12,166 nt of DNA from Candidatus Izemoplasma sp. (GTDB lineage Bacteria; Bacillota_I; Bacilli_A; Izemoplasmatales; Izemoplasmataceae). Under the pieces are notes generated by a model, which was not told the DNA's origin, searched no databases, and saw nothing but the letters and a program-made list of their open reading frames with translations. Shown here piece by piece: positions 5,839 through 12,166 of this stretch. The stretch lies in assembly GCA_007123975.1 (NCBI GenBank), contig SLFZ01000079.1, positions 1 to 12,166 of the forward strand, in the 5' to 3' direction. A program made the translations under genes and the position numbers. The stretch's first letter is position 1. The number at the start of each line of letters is the position of its first letter.

Positions 5839-6762
5839 TCACCCTTCCGTTGTGAGTTTGTCGAGGTCGAGCGCCCCCGGTTCTTCACCGCGCATGATTG
5901 CGTCGATGGTGTTGAGCACGTCGGTGCGCATTTCCGCGGGCGCGGTTGGTGTCATCGCCGCGCAATGCGGGCTCATAAGCACGTTGGTTAGCCGGTGAAG
6001 CGGATGCTTCGAGGGGTTGATTGGGGCGTCGTCAATCGGGTATTGATACCAGACGTCGCTGGCGTAACCGCGCAACGTTTCTTCTTTTAACGCCCAAAAG
6101 AGCGCGTCTTCATCGACGATGGGGCCACGGCCGACGTTGATTAAGTACTTGTCTTTCATCAGCGATAGTTCGGCTTTACCAAATGCGCCTTCGGTCGCGG
6201 CGGTGCGTGGTGCGGCGATGAAGACGATGTCGCTCTTTTCGATGAGTTCCTGAATGCCTGAAACCACGGTTGCATCAGGATAGGTTTTTCCTCGGTCGAT
6301 GACAAAAACGTCGGGTGAAAACGGCTTTAGTAGGTCATGGATAATTTGACCGATGCGGCCATAGCCGTAGATGCCGATGCGTTTTTCAAACGCGCTTACC
6401 CAGCCGACGCGGTGTTCGTTCATCCGGTTTGACCAATCGCCATGCATCAGGTTTTGATGGTAGTTGACAACCTTGCCGAGCATCGCATGCATGAGCTGCA
6501 CCGCTTTTTCGGCGACGTAGCGAGAATGCACGGTGGTGTTGTAGAGTTTGATGCCACGTCGACGCATGAGCTTGAGATCGATGCGGTCGTGGCCGGTATA
6601 CGGGATGATGACGGCCTTGAGCGCGTCGCCGGCGTCTTCTTCGGTAAACCTCCCTGTGATTATCACCTCGGCATCGCGCTTGCTGTCAACCAGCGTGATG
6701 GCGTCGCCGAAGCGTTCTAAGATGGCGCGTTGGTAGTCTGCATCACGGATGTATAGTTTCAT
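5839..6762 (-). CDS. D-2-hydroxyacid dehydrogenase homologue with altered catalytic residue
   Basis: A 307-residue protein of the D-isomer 2-hydroxyacid dehydrogenase family, NAD(P)-binding and cytoplasmic. It has the nucleotide motif GIYGYGRIG (130-138), substrate-binding arginine R212 in NVGRGPIVDEDAL (209-221), the SDVW strand with D236, and the catalytic histidine H266 in SPHCAAM. The family normally has DVFxxEP, with the Glu assisting His. Here the same stretch is DVWYQYP, so Tyr241 takes the Glu position; formate dehydrogenases carry Gln there. The N-terminal domain is shorter and divergent. The substrate cannot be told. The gene overlaps the methyltransferase end by 20 bases and is followed 4 bases later by the RdhA homologue, so it is firmly inside the operon. 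A ribosome site AGAGG lies 8 bases before the ATG. It may act on a product of the neighbouring reductase, but that is speculation. Confidence 0.85.
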   Translation of the reverse strand: MKLYIRDADYQRAILERFGDAITLVDSKRDAEVIITGRFTEEDAGDALKAVIIPYTGHDRIDLKLMRRRGIKLYNTTVHSRYVAEKAVQLMHAMLGKVVNYHQNLMHGDWSNRMNEHRVGWVSAFEKRIGIYGYGRIGQIIHDLLKPFSPDVFVIDRGKTYPDATVVSGIQELIEKSDIVFIAAPRTAATEGAFGKAELSLMKDKYLINVGRGPIVDEDALFWALKEETLRGYASDVWYQYPIDDAPINPSKHPLHRLTNVLMSPHCAAMTPTAPAEMRTDVLNTIDAIMRGEEPGALDLDKLTTEG

Positions 6763-7444
6763 GGCGTTCCCTCTTCTCTTTTTGTATCACGACGATGTTT
6801 TTGTCGTTTGTATAAATGATTTTTGCGGCATGTTTTTCAACGATTTTTTCGAACGTTTTTGGGGTGAAAAACCCGATGTGTGTGTCGTCTCGGCGGTACC
6901 ACCAATCGAGAAACGCCGTATCATCTCGGGGATGAAATAGCGTCTGTATGGCCAAAATTCCGCCTGGATTTAACCGTGCAAGAACCGTGTCAATGGTGCC
7001 GACGGGGTCGCTTAGGTGTTCGAGCACTTCGGTGGTCGTGATGAGGTCATAGTGCGCGTCGAGCGCGTCTTTGTTGGGATGGTAATACGGGTCATAATGG
7101 CGCATTTTAAACCCTTGTTTTTGAAGCAGGTGGTGCAACACGGGGCCCGGACCAGACCCAAAATCAAGACCTTTTCCCTCGGTAATAAAAGGGTTTATCG
7201 CCTCGGCGATAAACCGTTCAAACATCGCCACATAACCCGGTGAATCAAAACCGTTATGGTGCAGGTCGTAGGATGCTTTTTCATCGGCGGCCTCAAGGTG
7301 AAACGCCGCCTGTTTGCGGATAAATCCGCAGCGGTCGCAGACGTCGTAATGGACCGGTGTGGGGCGCTTAAGTTGAGGATCTCTCAACGTGCGCGTCACA
7401 CCACCACAGACGACGCAGTTAGCTGCGGAGTTTTTTTCGCTCAT
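6743..7444 (-). CDS. Zinc-ribbon class I SAM-dependent methyltransferase
   Basis: A 233-residue protein. The N-terminus has a zinc ribbon, C10/C13 and C36/C39 (CVVC and CDRC). It is followed by a Rossmann methyltransferase: motif I LDFGSGPGPVL (93-103), acidic motif II D118 in HYDPYY, and the post-motif TTTEVLEHLSDP (136-147), all typical of Methyltransf_23-type enzymes. Such ribbon-plus-methyltransferase proteins often act on small molecules or sugars, but the acceptor here is unknown. Its start overlaps the LURP-one-related gene by 26 bases and the region before the ATG has only a weak ribosome site. Translation probably relies on ribosomes ending the upstream gene. The basic tail (KEKRERHETIHP) overlaps the next gene. 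Methyltransferase fold confidence is high; substrate confidence is nil. Confidence 0.85.
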   Translation of the reverse strand: MSEKNSAANCVVCGGVTRTLRDPQLKRPTPVHYDVCDRCGFIRKQAAFHLEAADEKASYDLHHNGFDSPGYVAMFERFIAEAINPFITEGKGLDFGSGPGPVLHHLLQKQGFKMRHYDPYYHPNKDALDAHYDLITTTEVLEHLSDPVGTIDTVLARLNPGGILAIQTLFHPRDDTAFLDWWYRRDDTHIGFFTPKTFEKIVEKHAAKIIYTNDKNIVVIQKEKRERHETIHP

Positions 7445-7913
7445 GGTTCATCTGGTCGATGCACATCACCAAAAACAAGTGAAGCAACGGATCCTTGTCG
7501 GTCATCACATCGATTTCATAGGCGTCGCCGAAATCAAACGTTTTGCGCTCGATTTTCGCCAACGCGCCATCCGCATCGTGCAGCGAAAAAGCGTGTTCAG
7601 GCACTTCGCCTTCAAAGTGCATTATCCGGTTTTTCATCAGCACCGTATACATCGGACGAGAGCGACCGAAGGTGCGATGGATTTTTGCGACCTCAACGTT
7701 TTTTGCGTTCATCACCGAATAATTCCGGTAAAAACTAAAGCGGAACTTTCGTTTGATCGTGTAAAGCACTTGGTTGTTCATGTCCTTCATCGTCAAGGAA
7801 CGAAGCCCCATGAAAAAGGCGCCCTTAATTTTAAACAACTCGCCCTGCGATTCGTTGCGAATTTTGAAGCTCCGGTGCTGGGCAAAATGCTTGAGTTTAA
7901 TATAAAACTTCAT
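7419..7913 (-). CDS. LURP-one-related (LOR/YxjI-like) protein
   Basis: A 164-residue protein with the pattern of the LURP-one-related family: MKFYIKLKHF start, FKIRNESQGELFKIKGAFF (16-34), internal basic strands (YTIKRKFRFSFYRNY), and the C-terminal FGDAYEIDVMTDKDPLLHLFL followed by CIDQM. The family folds as a Tubby-like beta barrel around a central helix. Its role in bacteria is not established; binding of membrane lipids has been proposed from the Tubby likeness. The ribosome site GGAGG is 7 bases before the ATG. It is the first gene of the six-gene operon, directly behind its promoter, and its end overlaps the methyltransferase by 26 bases. The protein is strongly basic. Family call is by sequence pattern only. 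Confidence 0.8.
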   Translation of the reverse strand: MKFYIKLKHFAQHRSFKIRNESQGELFKIKGAFFMGLRSLTMKDMNNQVLYTIKRKFRFSFYRNYSVMNAKNVEVAKIHRTFGRSRPMYTVLMKNRIMHFEGEVPEHAFSLHDADGALAKIERKTFDFGDAYEIDVMTDKDPLLHLFLVMCIDQMNHERKKLRS

Positions 7914-7930
7914 GGTTGCACCTCCGTCGG

Positions 7931-7939
7931 TGTTATAAT
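7931..7939 (+). promoter_or_regulatory. Extended -10 promoter of the photolyase
   Basis: TGTTATAAT on the plus strand is a perfect extended -10 (TATAAT at 7934-7939). There is no good -35 at 17 bases; that position falls over the LURP start codon. The leader would be about 60 bases. Its -10 faces that of the opposite promoter with only 3 bases between. Confidence 0.6.
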
Positions 7940-7942
7940 AAC

Positions 7943-7971
7943 ATTATACTAAATTTCCCCCTAAATGGAAA
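7943..7971 (-). promoter_or_regulatory. Promoter of the six-gene operon
   Basis: The minus strand has TATAAT (plus 7943-7948) with TTTCCA (plus 7966-7971, 4 of 6 matches to TTGACA) 17 bases upstream. Transcription would begin near 7936, about 23 bases before the first ATG and just before its ribosome site. Confidence 0.6.
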
Positions 7972-7992
7972 TGCAAACCGCCTTTTCTCAAG

Positions 7993-7998
7993 AAAGGA
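7993..7998 (+). promoter_or_regulatory. Ribosome binding site deciding the photolyase start
   Basis: AAAGGA lies 8 bases before ATG 8007-8009. In-frame ATGs at 7965 and 7971 have no such site, and the class II photolyase pattern begins after 8007. The later start is therefore used. Confidence 0.6.
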
Positions 7999-8006
7999 CG
8001 TCGCCC

Positions 8007-9365
8007 ATGAACACCAAACGAATTCGTGTCTTAAACGATGTGCCCTCGCCTGCCAACGGCGAGTACGTTCTTTACTGGATGCAAAGCGCCCAGCGCATCA
8101 CCACCAACCACGCGCTTTTTCATGCCATACGTATCGCCAATCGCCTAAAACTCCCGCTCCGGGTGCTGTTTGTGGTGGCTGCCTATCCCGATGCCAATGC
8201 CCGCCACTACCACTTTATGCTCGAAGGCCTCAAGGAAACGGTTGAGGCGCTCGAAACGAGGGGTGCGGAGGTCATCTTTCAAGTGGGTTCGTTCGAAAAA
8301 ACCGTCGCCGCACAGCTTTTACGCGCAGCGCACGCTGTCTTTGACGATGCAGCGATGCCTTTCATGGCCGAGATGAAATCACGCCTCGCCACCCAGGCCG
8401 CCACGCACGGCGTGCCGGTTGAGTTGGTGACCACAAACCTTATTGTGCCGCTTGAAGCCTTGCCGGCGACCTGCGAATACGCCGCGCGTACCCTGAGGCC
8501 GAAGCTGTGGCGCAAGATTGATTCGTTTATTGATCCTGTTGAACTCGATGCGCTCGTCAAAAAGCGGAAACCTCGTGGAATTTTCATTGACGCAGACGCC
8601 ATCATCAAACGCCTTCAAATAGACACGTCGATCACGAAGACGTCGCATTTCACCGGCGGCGAAGGCGCCGCTCAAAAGCGACTTAAAGCCTTCGTCGACC
8701 ACGGCTTAAAACAATATGACGCATCATCCAACCCCGGCAGCGAAGCAACAAGCCAGCTGAGTCCCTACCTTCACTTCGGGCACGTGTCTCCGCTCGATGC
8801 CTTTTTGGCCGTTGAGGTTAAGCAAGACCTACACCGCGCTGAGGTTGAAGCGTTTCAAGAACAACTTCTCGTGCGGCGCGAGCTGGCCTTTAACTTCGCA
8901 AAGCGTTGCGAAGGGTTTGATCGCTTTGAAACGATGACCTACGGGTGGGCATACGACACGCTGAAAGCCCATGAAGACGACGAACGTGAAGCGGTTTACA
9001 CTCTTGAGGATTACCATAACGCCAACACCCACGACCCCTACTTTAACGCCGCAATGAATGAAATGATACACACCGGCTACATGCACAACACGATGCGTAT
9101 GTACTGGGGCAAGCGCATCATAGCATGGAGCAAGACGGCGCGCGATGCGTATGAGACCATCATCGCCTTGAACAACGCCTATTTTTTAGACGGTCGCGAC
9201 CCCGTCAGTTACGCGAGCGTCGCTTGGCTCTTCGGGCGGCACGACCGAGGATTTCCCAGTCAACCTGTCTTTGGCAAGGTCCGCAGCATGACCGCCGGCG
9301 GCCTCAAACGCAAATACGACATGGACGCGTATCTCGCGCGCATCAAAAAGAACACCCCTTCCTAG
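8007..9365 (+). CDS. phr: Class II CPD photolyase
   Basis: A 452-residue enzyme of normal class II length, the only plus-strand gene. It repairs UV-made cyclobutane pyrimidine dimers with blue light and FADH-. Class II hallmarks: YWMQSAQRITTNHALFHAI (23-41) in the N-terminal domain, LLVRRELAFNF (287-297), GYMHNTMRMYWGKRIIAWS (357-375), LDGRDPVSYASVAWLFGRHD (394-413) and FGKVRSM (422-428). W367 and W374 match W381 and W388 of the Methanosarcina mazei enzyme. The middle tryptophan (W360, in LWNAAQ) is Phe346 here, in YFNAAM, so the usual electron path for light-driven FAD reduction looks altered. The repair chemistry itself does not need that residue. The gene stands alone, divergent from the six-gene operon and sharing its terminator with the ABC operon. 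Its stop is in the terminator loop. Confidence 0.92.
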   Translation: MNTKRIRVLNDVPSPANGEYVLYWMQSAQRITTNHALFHAIRIANRLKLPLRVLFVVAAYPDANARHYHFMLEGLKETVEALETRGAEVIFQVGSFEKTVAAQLLRAAHAVFDDAAMPFMAEMKSRLATQAATHGVPVELVTTNLIVPLEALPATCEYAARTLRPKLWRKIDSFIDPVELDALVKKRKPRGIFIDADAIIKRLQIDTSITKTSHFTGGEGAAQKRLKAFVDHGLKQYDASSNPGSEATSQLSPYLHFGHVSPLDAFLAVEVKQDLHRAEVEAFQEQLLVRRELAFNFAKRCEGFDRFETMTYGWAYDTLKAHEDDEREAVYTLEDYHNANTHDPYFNAAMNEMIHTGYMHNTMRMYWGKRIIAWSKTARDAYETIIALNNAYFLDGRDPVSYASVAWLFGRHDRGFPSQPVFGKVRSMTAGGLKRKYDMDAYLARIKKNTPS

Positions 9366-9376
9366 ATGAAGGGGTG
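9353..9376. terminator. Shared bidirectional terminator, photolyase and ABC operon
   Basis: CACCCCTTC (9353-9361) pairs with GAAGGGGTG (9368-9376) over 9 bp with a 6-base loop that holds the photolyase stop codon. On the minus strand it is followed by TTCTTTTT (9345-9352), a good end for the ABC operon. On the plus strand only CTTTC follows, so it is weaker in that direction. Confidence 0.75.
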
Positions 9377-9384
9377 CTTTCATG

Positions 9385-11811
9385 TTAGATGTCGTAGCGA
9401 ACGTTGATTTGAGCGGGGGTGCGGCGAAGCAAGCCGGCCACGGGAATCAATCCCGATATCGTGTTGATGCCGTAGATGACTATTAACCCCACCATCACCG
9501 AGAGAAAAGACACGTGCGTGAGTCGCATCAAGTTCCCGACGGCGTTTTGGGCGCTTGCGAGAAGGTAGTTCATCAACGCAAAGCCTATGAGGGAGGAGAC
9601 GCTGGTGAGGATCACCGCTTCGTAGATGAAACGCCTGAAAATGTGGCGTTTTTTTGTGCCGAGCGAACGCAGCACACCGATTTCATAGACACGGGATATC
9701 ATCGATGAGCGTATGAGGAAGAAGAAACTGAGCGCGGTGCCGGCGGTGATAATGAGTGAAAACGTCATGCGCCCGGCGGCCTCAAAGAGTTGTTGTTGGC
9801 GATGATCGGCACGCAATTCACGGTACAAATGGCTGGCTTCAACGCCTTCTTCTCGAAGCGAGCGCAGCGCCGTTGAGACGTTGTCGGCGTACAAGAACAC
9901 CTGGGTCTCAAGGGCGATTGGCGCGCTGGCAAGGCTTTCCAACGTATGGGCATGAACCGTGTCGAGCGACACCATCGGTAAGCCGGTCGTCTCCACCCCT
10001 CGTCCATCGTCATAGAGGCCCGATACCGTCATTGTTTGCCCGAGCAGTTCAAATGTCATTGGGGTAAAGTCGTTAACGTCGCCCGGATATTCCGCCGCCG
10101 CCAGCAACACCTCACCTTTTTGTGGCGCTTCTCCTGCCAAGAGCGTCACCACCTCGCTGTGAAGTTCATAGACATGCACCGGCGAAGCGGCCAAATCGGC
10201 GGCGAGGGCGGCGTGGCCAAAGACCACCGGTGCGTCGGTGTCGGCGACGCCGACAACCTGCAGGCGAATCGCTTCACCATTCGCCGTGGGCAAGTCAAAG
10301 GCGAAATGCAAGACGTCGGTGTAGCGATCAAAATCGAGGGCGTAGAAGGGGTCTTCTCCGAAGATGAACGTGCGCACAAACCCCGCATCTAAAACAACCT
10401 CATAGGCGTTTTCAGGTAAGCGACCGTGCATGAGGTCGCGTTCACTGATTTGCTCTATCGGGGCCACGTGGGCGCGAATCGTCTGCGTTGAGTTGCGTCC
10501 TTGATAATAGAAGTCGGGAAGGCGCAACTGAAGCGAGTGGACCTCATAGAGGGTGTACGCAGACACCCCGGGCAGCGCGGCGTACCTTTCAAGCGTGTCA
10601 AAATCGAGGTTCCGTGCGGGAACGCCAATGGTTTCGCGCGGCATGGTGAGAAAATCGTCGTCGTTGACGGTGATGGCAAGGAAGATGTTTGAAAGCGCGT
10701 TGGTGATGATCATCGCACCAATCAAAAACGTAAACAACAAGAAACGCTGACCGCGCGTGGCCGAAAGCAGGCGGTTCATCGTCTGCCTAAGCACGGTCTT
10801 AAAGGTCACGGGAGCGACGCTTTTCCCGGTGGCGTGGTTGGAAAATGCCTCGTCGAGGTCAAACGGCTTAACTTTGATTTCCTCGACGTCGTCTTTGATC
10901 GAGCCTTCGTGGATCGTGACGTCGGTGCGTTCGCGTAGATCGATGATCTTTTTAATCGGGGTTTTCGGGTCGGTGTATAAGGTGTCTCCTTTAAGGATGA
11001 AGCGGGCTTCAAAGGCTTCTTCTGAGTCCCGGTACACCGTGATGTCGTTGCCGCCTGAGGTGCTCGTGGCACGGTGGAGGTCGCCCAAGTAAATGTCGTT
11101 TTCCGTCGCGTAGTCGATGACACGAGTTTTTTTGTTTTGCTTATCGGCGATGATGCGACCGTCTTCGAGCTCGACGACGCGGTCGGCGAAGTGCTCGGCG
11201 AGCCGACGTTCGTGGGTGACCATGATGACGAGTTTTTCTTTGGCGATTTGTTCAAGCACGCGCATGATGGCGAGCGTGTTTTTGCTGTCGAGGTTGCCGG
11301 TCGGTTCGTCGGCGAGGACGACGGCGGGGTTTTTCGCAAGCGCGCGGGCGATGGCGACGCGCTGTTGTTCGCCGCCTGAGAGTTGACCGGCGAGGCGTTT
11401 GGCGTACTTGCCCATGCCGACGGCTTCAAGCAAGTAATCACCACGCGCAGCGATCGCGGTTTCATCGGTGAAACCGGCAAGCCGTAGTGAGATGGCGAGG
11501 TTGTCACGAACCGATTCATGCGGCAATAAATAGTAGTTTTGGAAGACCATGCCGACGGTGCGCGCACGGATGTCATCAAGGGTGTTGGAGCGGTATTTCG
11601 TCACGGTTGTCTCGCCAATGGTGATGGTGCCGCTGTCGAACGAATCCATGCCGCCGATGACGTTGAGCAAGGTTGTTTTCCCGCTTCCCGATTCGCCGAG
11701 CAACACAACGAAGCCTTTCTCGGGGAAGGAAAGGGTAATGTCGTTTAAGACATGCAAGGCGTTGCGACGGTTTTTGTTGTAGGTCTTGTGCAATTTTTCA
11801 ACGGTAATCAT
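9385..11811 (-). CDS. ABC exporter, ATPase fused to FtsX/MacB-like permease
   Basis: An 808-residue fusion. Residues 1-220 are a complete LolD/MacB-type ATPase: Walker A GESGSGKT (39-46), Q-loop Q91, signature LSGGEQQ (144-150), Walker B VVLADEP (164-170) and switch H200. A charged, hydrophilic linker of about 130 residues (222-350) follows. Then comes a permease: first helix about 357-382, a large extracytoplasmic domain (about 385-680), and three C-terminal helices near 683-702, 730-752 and 770-795, with the FtsX-like VYEIGVLRSLGTKKRHI (708-724) between them. This is type VII/MacB topology, which moves or pulls substrates at the membrane rather than importing them. The substrate is unknown; lipoprotein, peptide or antibiotic-related export are all possible. 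It begins 4 bases after the partner permease, with GGAGTGA overlapping that gene's stop. The ATPase is on the same chain as one permease only. Confidence 0.88.
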   Translation of the reverse strand: MITVEKLHKTYNKNRRNALHVLNDITLSFPEKGFVVLLGESGSGKTTLLNVIGGMDSFDSGTITIGETTVTKYRSNTLDDIRARTVGMVFQNYYLLPHESVRDNLAISLRLAGFTDETAIAARGDYLLEAVGMGKYAKRLAGQLSGGEQQRVAIARALAKNPAVVLADEPTGNLDSKNTLAIMRVLEQIAKEKLVIMVTHERRLAEHFADRVVELEDGRIIADKQNKKTRVIDYATENDIYLGDLHRATSTSGGNDITVYRDSEEAFEARFILKGDTLYTDPKTPIKKIIDLRERTDVTIHEGSIKDDVEEIKVKPFDLDEAFSNHATGKSVAPVTFKTVLRQTMNRLLSATRGQRFLLFTFLIGAMIITNALSNIFLAITVNDDDFLTMPRETIGVPARNLDFDTLERYAALPGVSAYTLYEVHSLQLRLPDFYYQGRNSTQTIRAHVAPIEQISERDLMHGRLPENAYEVVLDAGFVRTFIFGEDPFYALDFDRYTDVLHFAFDLPTANGEAIRLQVVGVADTDAPVVFGHAALAADLAASPVHVYELHSEVVTLLAGEAPQKGEVLLAAAEYPGDVNDFTPMTFELLGQTMTVSGLYDDGRGVETTGLPMVSLDTVHAHTLESLASAPIALETQVFLYADNVSTALRSLREEGVEASHLYRELRADHRQQQLFEAAGRMTFSLIITAGTALSFFFLIRSSMISRVYEIGVLRSLGTKKRHIFRRFIYEAVILTSVSSLIGFALMNYLLASAQNAVGNLMRLTHVSFLSVMVGLIVIYGINTISGLIPVAGLLRRTPAQINVRYDI

Positions 11812-11815
11812 CGTA

Positions 11816-12166
11816 TCACTCCGCCCTCAGCGCGGTGATCACGCTGTCTTTGAATATGCGTCGGTTGAAGCGGACGCCGCTTAAGACCGCAAGCGCCGTC
11901 AGCATAATGAGCAAGACCAGGTAGTTGCTGAAGCGGTAATAGCGTAAAAAATCGTTCATCCAGCCAAGGCTGTATCGGTTCAGAATCAAAAACGCGAGCA
12001 CGAGGAAAAGCGACAAGATAAACACAAACGCCAGTTCAAGCACGGTGATGCGGTATAGCGATCGTTTGCTCGCGCCGATGGAACGGAAGATGACGTAGTC
12101 TTTGGTTCTCGCTTGCATGATGTTTTTAAGCGTTAAGTACGTCACGAAATAGACGACCACCATGAA
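11816..12166 (-). CDS. FtsX-like permease, C-terminal 116 residues (N-terminus beyond window)
   Basis: The frame is open from the right edge to TGA at 11816-11818, and runs FMVVVYFVTYLTLKNIMQAR from the edge inward. The Met near the edge is probably internal, because this is clearly the end of a longer permease. Visible parts: a helix at the edge; the cytoplasmic coupling region KDYVIFRSIGASKRSLYRI, the same FtsX motif as in the fused neighbour; and two more helices around LELAFVFILSLFLVLAFLIL and YLVLLIMLTALAVLSGV. The short basic-to-acidic tail ends LRAE. It is co-transcribed with the ATPase fusion, 4 bases ahead of it. The pair would make a heterodimeric permease driven by ATPases from the fused chain. 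Confidence 0.82.
   Translation of the reverse strand, partial: FMVVVYFVTYLTLKNIMQARTKDYVIFRSIGASKRSLYRITVLELAFVFILSLFLVLAFLILNRYSLGWMNDFLRYYRFSNYLVLLIMLTALAVLSGVRFNRRIFKDSVITALRAE

Noticed and set aside
5295..5855. Plus-strand open frame of 186 codons
   Set aside because: Antisense to the RdhA homologue; a product of GC-biased third positions, without motifs or start signals.
5835..5888. Longer start for the RdhA homologue at 5888
   Set aside because: Would overlap the dehydrogenase by 50 bases and add 18 residues with no family match; GGTGAT supports the ATG at 5834.
10806..11579. Minus-strand open frame of 257 codons
   Set aside because: Same strand as the ABC fusion but out of frame; Ser/Pro/Thr-rich low-complexity translation over an intact ATPase.
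1..12166. Mycoplasma-type code with UGA as Trp
   Set aside because: Eight genes end in TGA at family-appropriate lengths and Trp positions use TGG.
1..12166. Mobile element, phage island, CRISPR or defence system
   Set aside because: No transposase, integrase, direct-repeat array or known defence protein; the genes are metabolic, regulatory and transport.

Overview
The window reads as bacterial DNA from an anaerobic member of the Firmicutes/Tenericutes side of the tree. Several genes have strong GGAGG-type ribosome sites and TTGACA/TATAAT-type promoters. A FabT-like regulator with its operator, a DegV/FakB protein and an NfnAB pair are all typical of anaerobic Bacillota and relatives. UGA is a real stop here (8 of the 13 visible stops) and Trp is UGG, so this is not a mycoplasma with the recoded UGA. 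The base composition looks balanced rather than very AT-rich. I cannot name a genus. No rRNA, tRNA, CRISPR array, insertion sequence or origin was seen.

Layout, left to right (everything but the photolyase is on the minus strand). 1-315: the start of a PadR regulator, cut by the window edge. 392-1708: a two-gene operon, DegV/FakB-like then FabT-like MarR, behind a strong promoter with a TTTGA-N3-TCAAA operator just downstream of the predicted transcription start. 1810-4019: nfnA-nfnB with a 4-bp overlap, its own extended -10 promoter, and terminators on both sides. 4206-7913: a tight six-gene operon, in transcription order LURP-one-related protein, zinc-ribbon methyltransferase, D-2-hydroxyacid dehydrogenase homologue, cytosolic reductive-dehalogenase homologue, stand-alone Smr protein, and membrane zinc-ribbon protein. 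8007-9365 (+): class II CPD photolyase. 9385-12166: an ABC exporter made of an ATPase-permease fusion and a second FtsX-like permease that runs off the right edge.

How the genes may work together. The DegV/FabT pair looks like a fatty-acid sensing unit that represses itself. NfnAB couples ferredoxin, NADH and NADPH pools, as expected in an anaerobe. The six-gene operon has no described pathway that I know of. It centres on a corrinoid/Fe-S reductase-like protein next to a dehydrogenase homologue whose catalytic Glu is replaced by Tyr, and is the best candidate here for something undescribed. The non-coding DNA is also dense with signals: a long hairpin that covers the PadR promoter and ribosome site, and face-to-face promoters between the six-gene operon and the photolyase.
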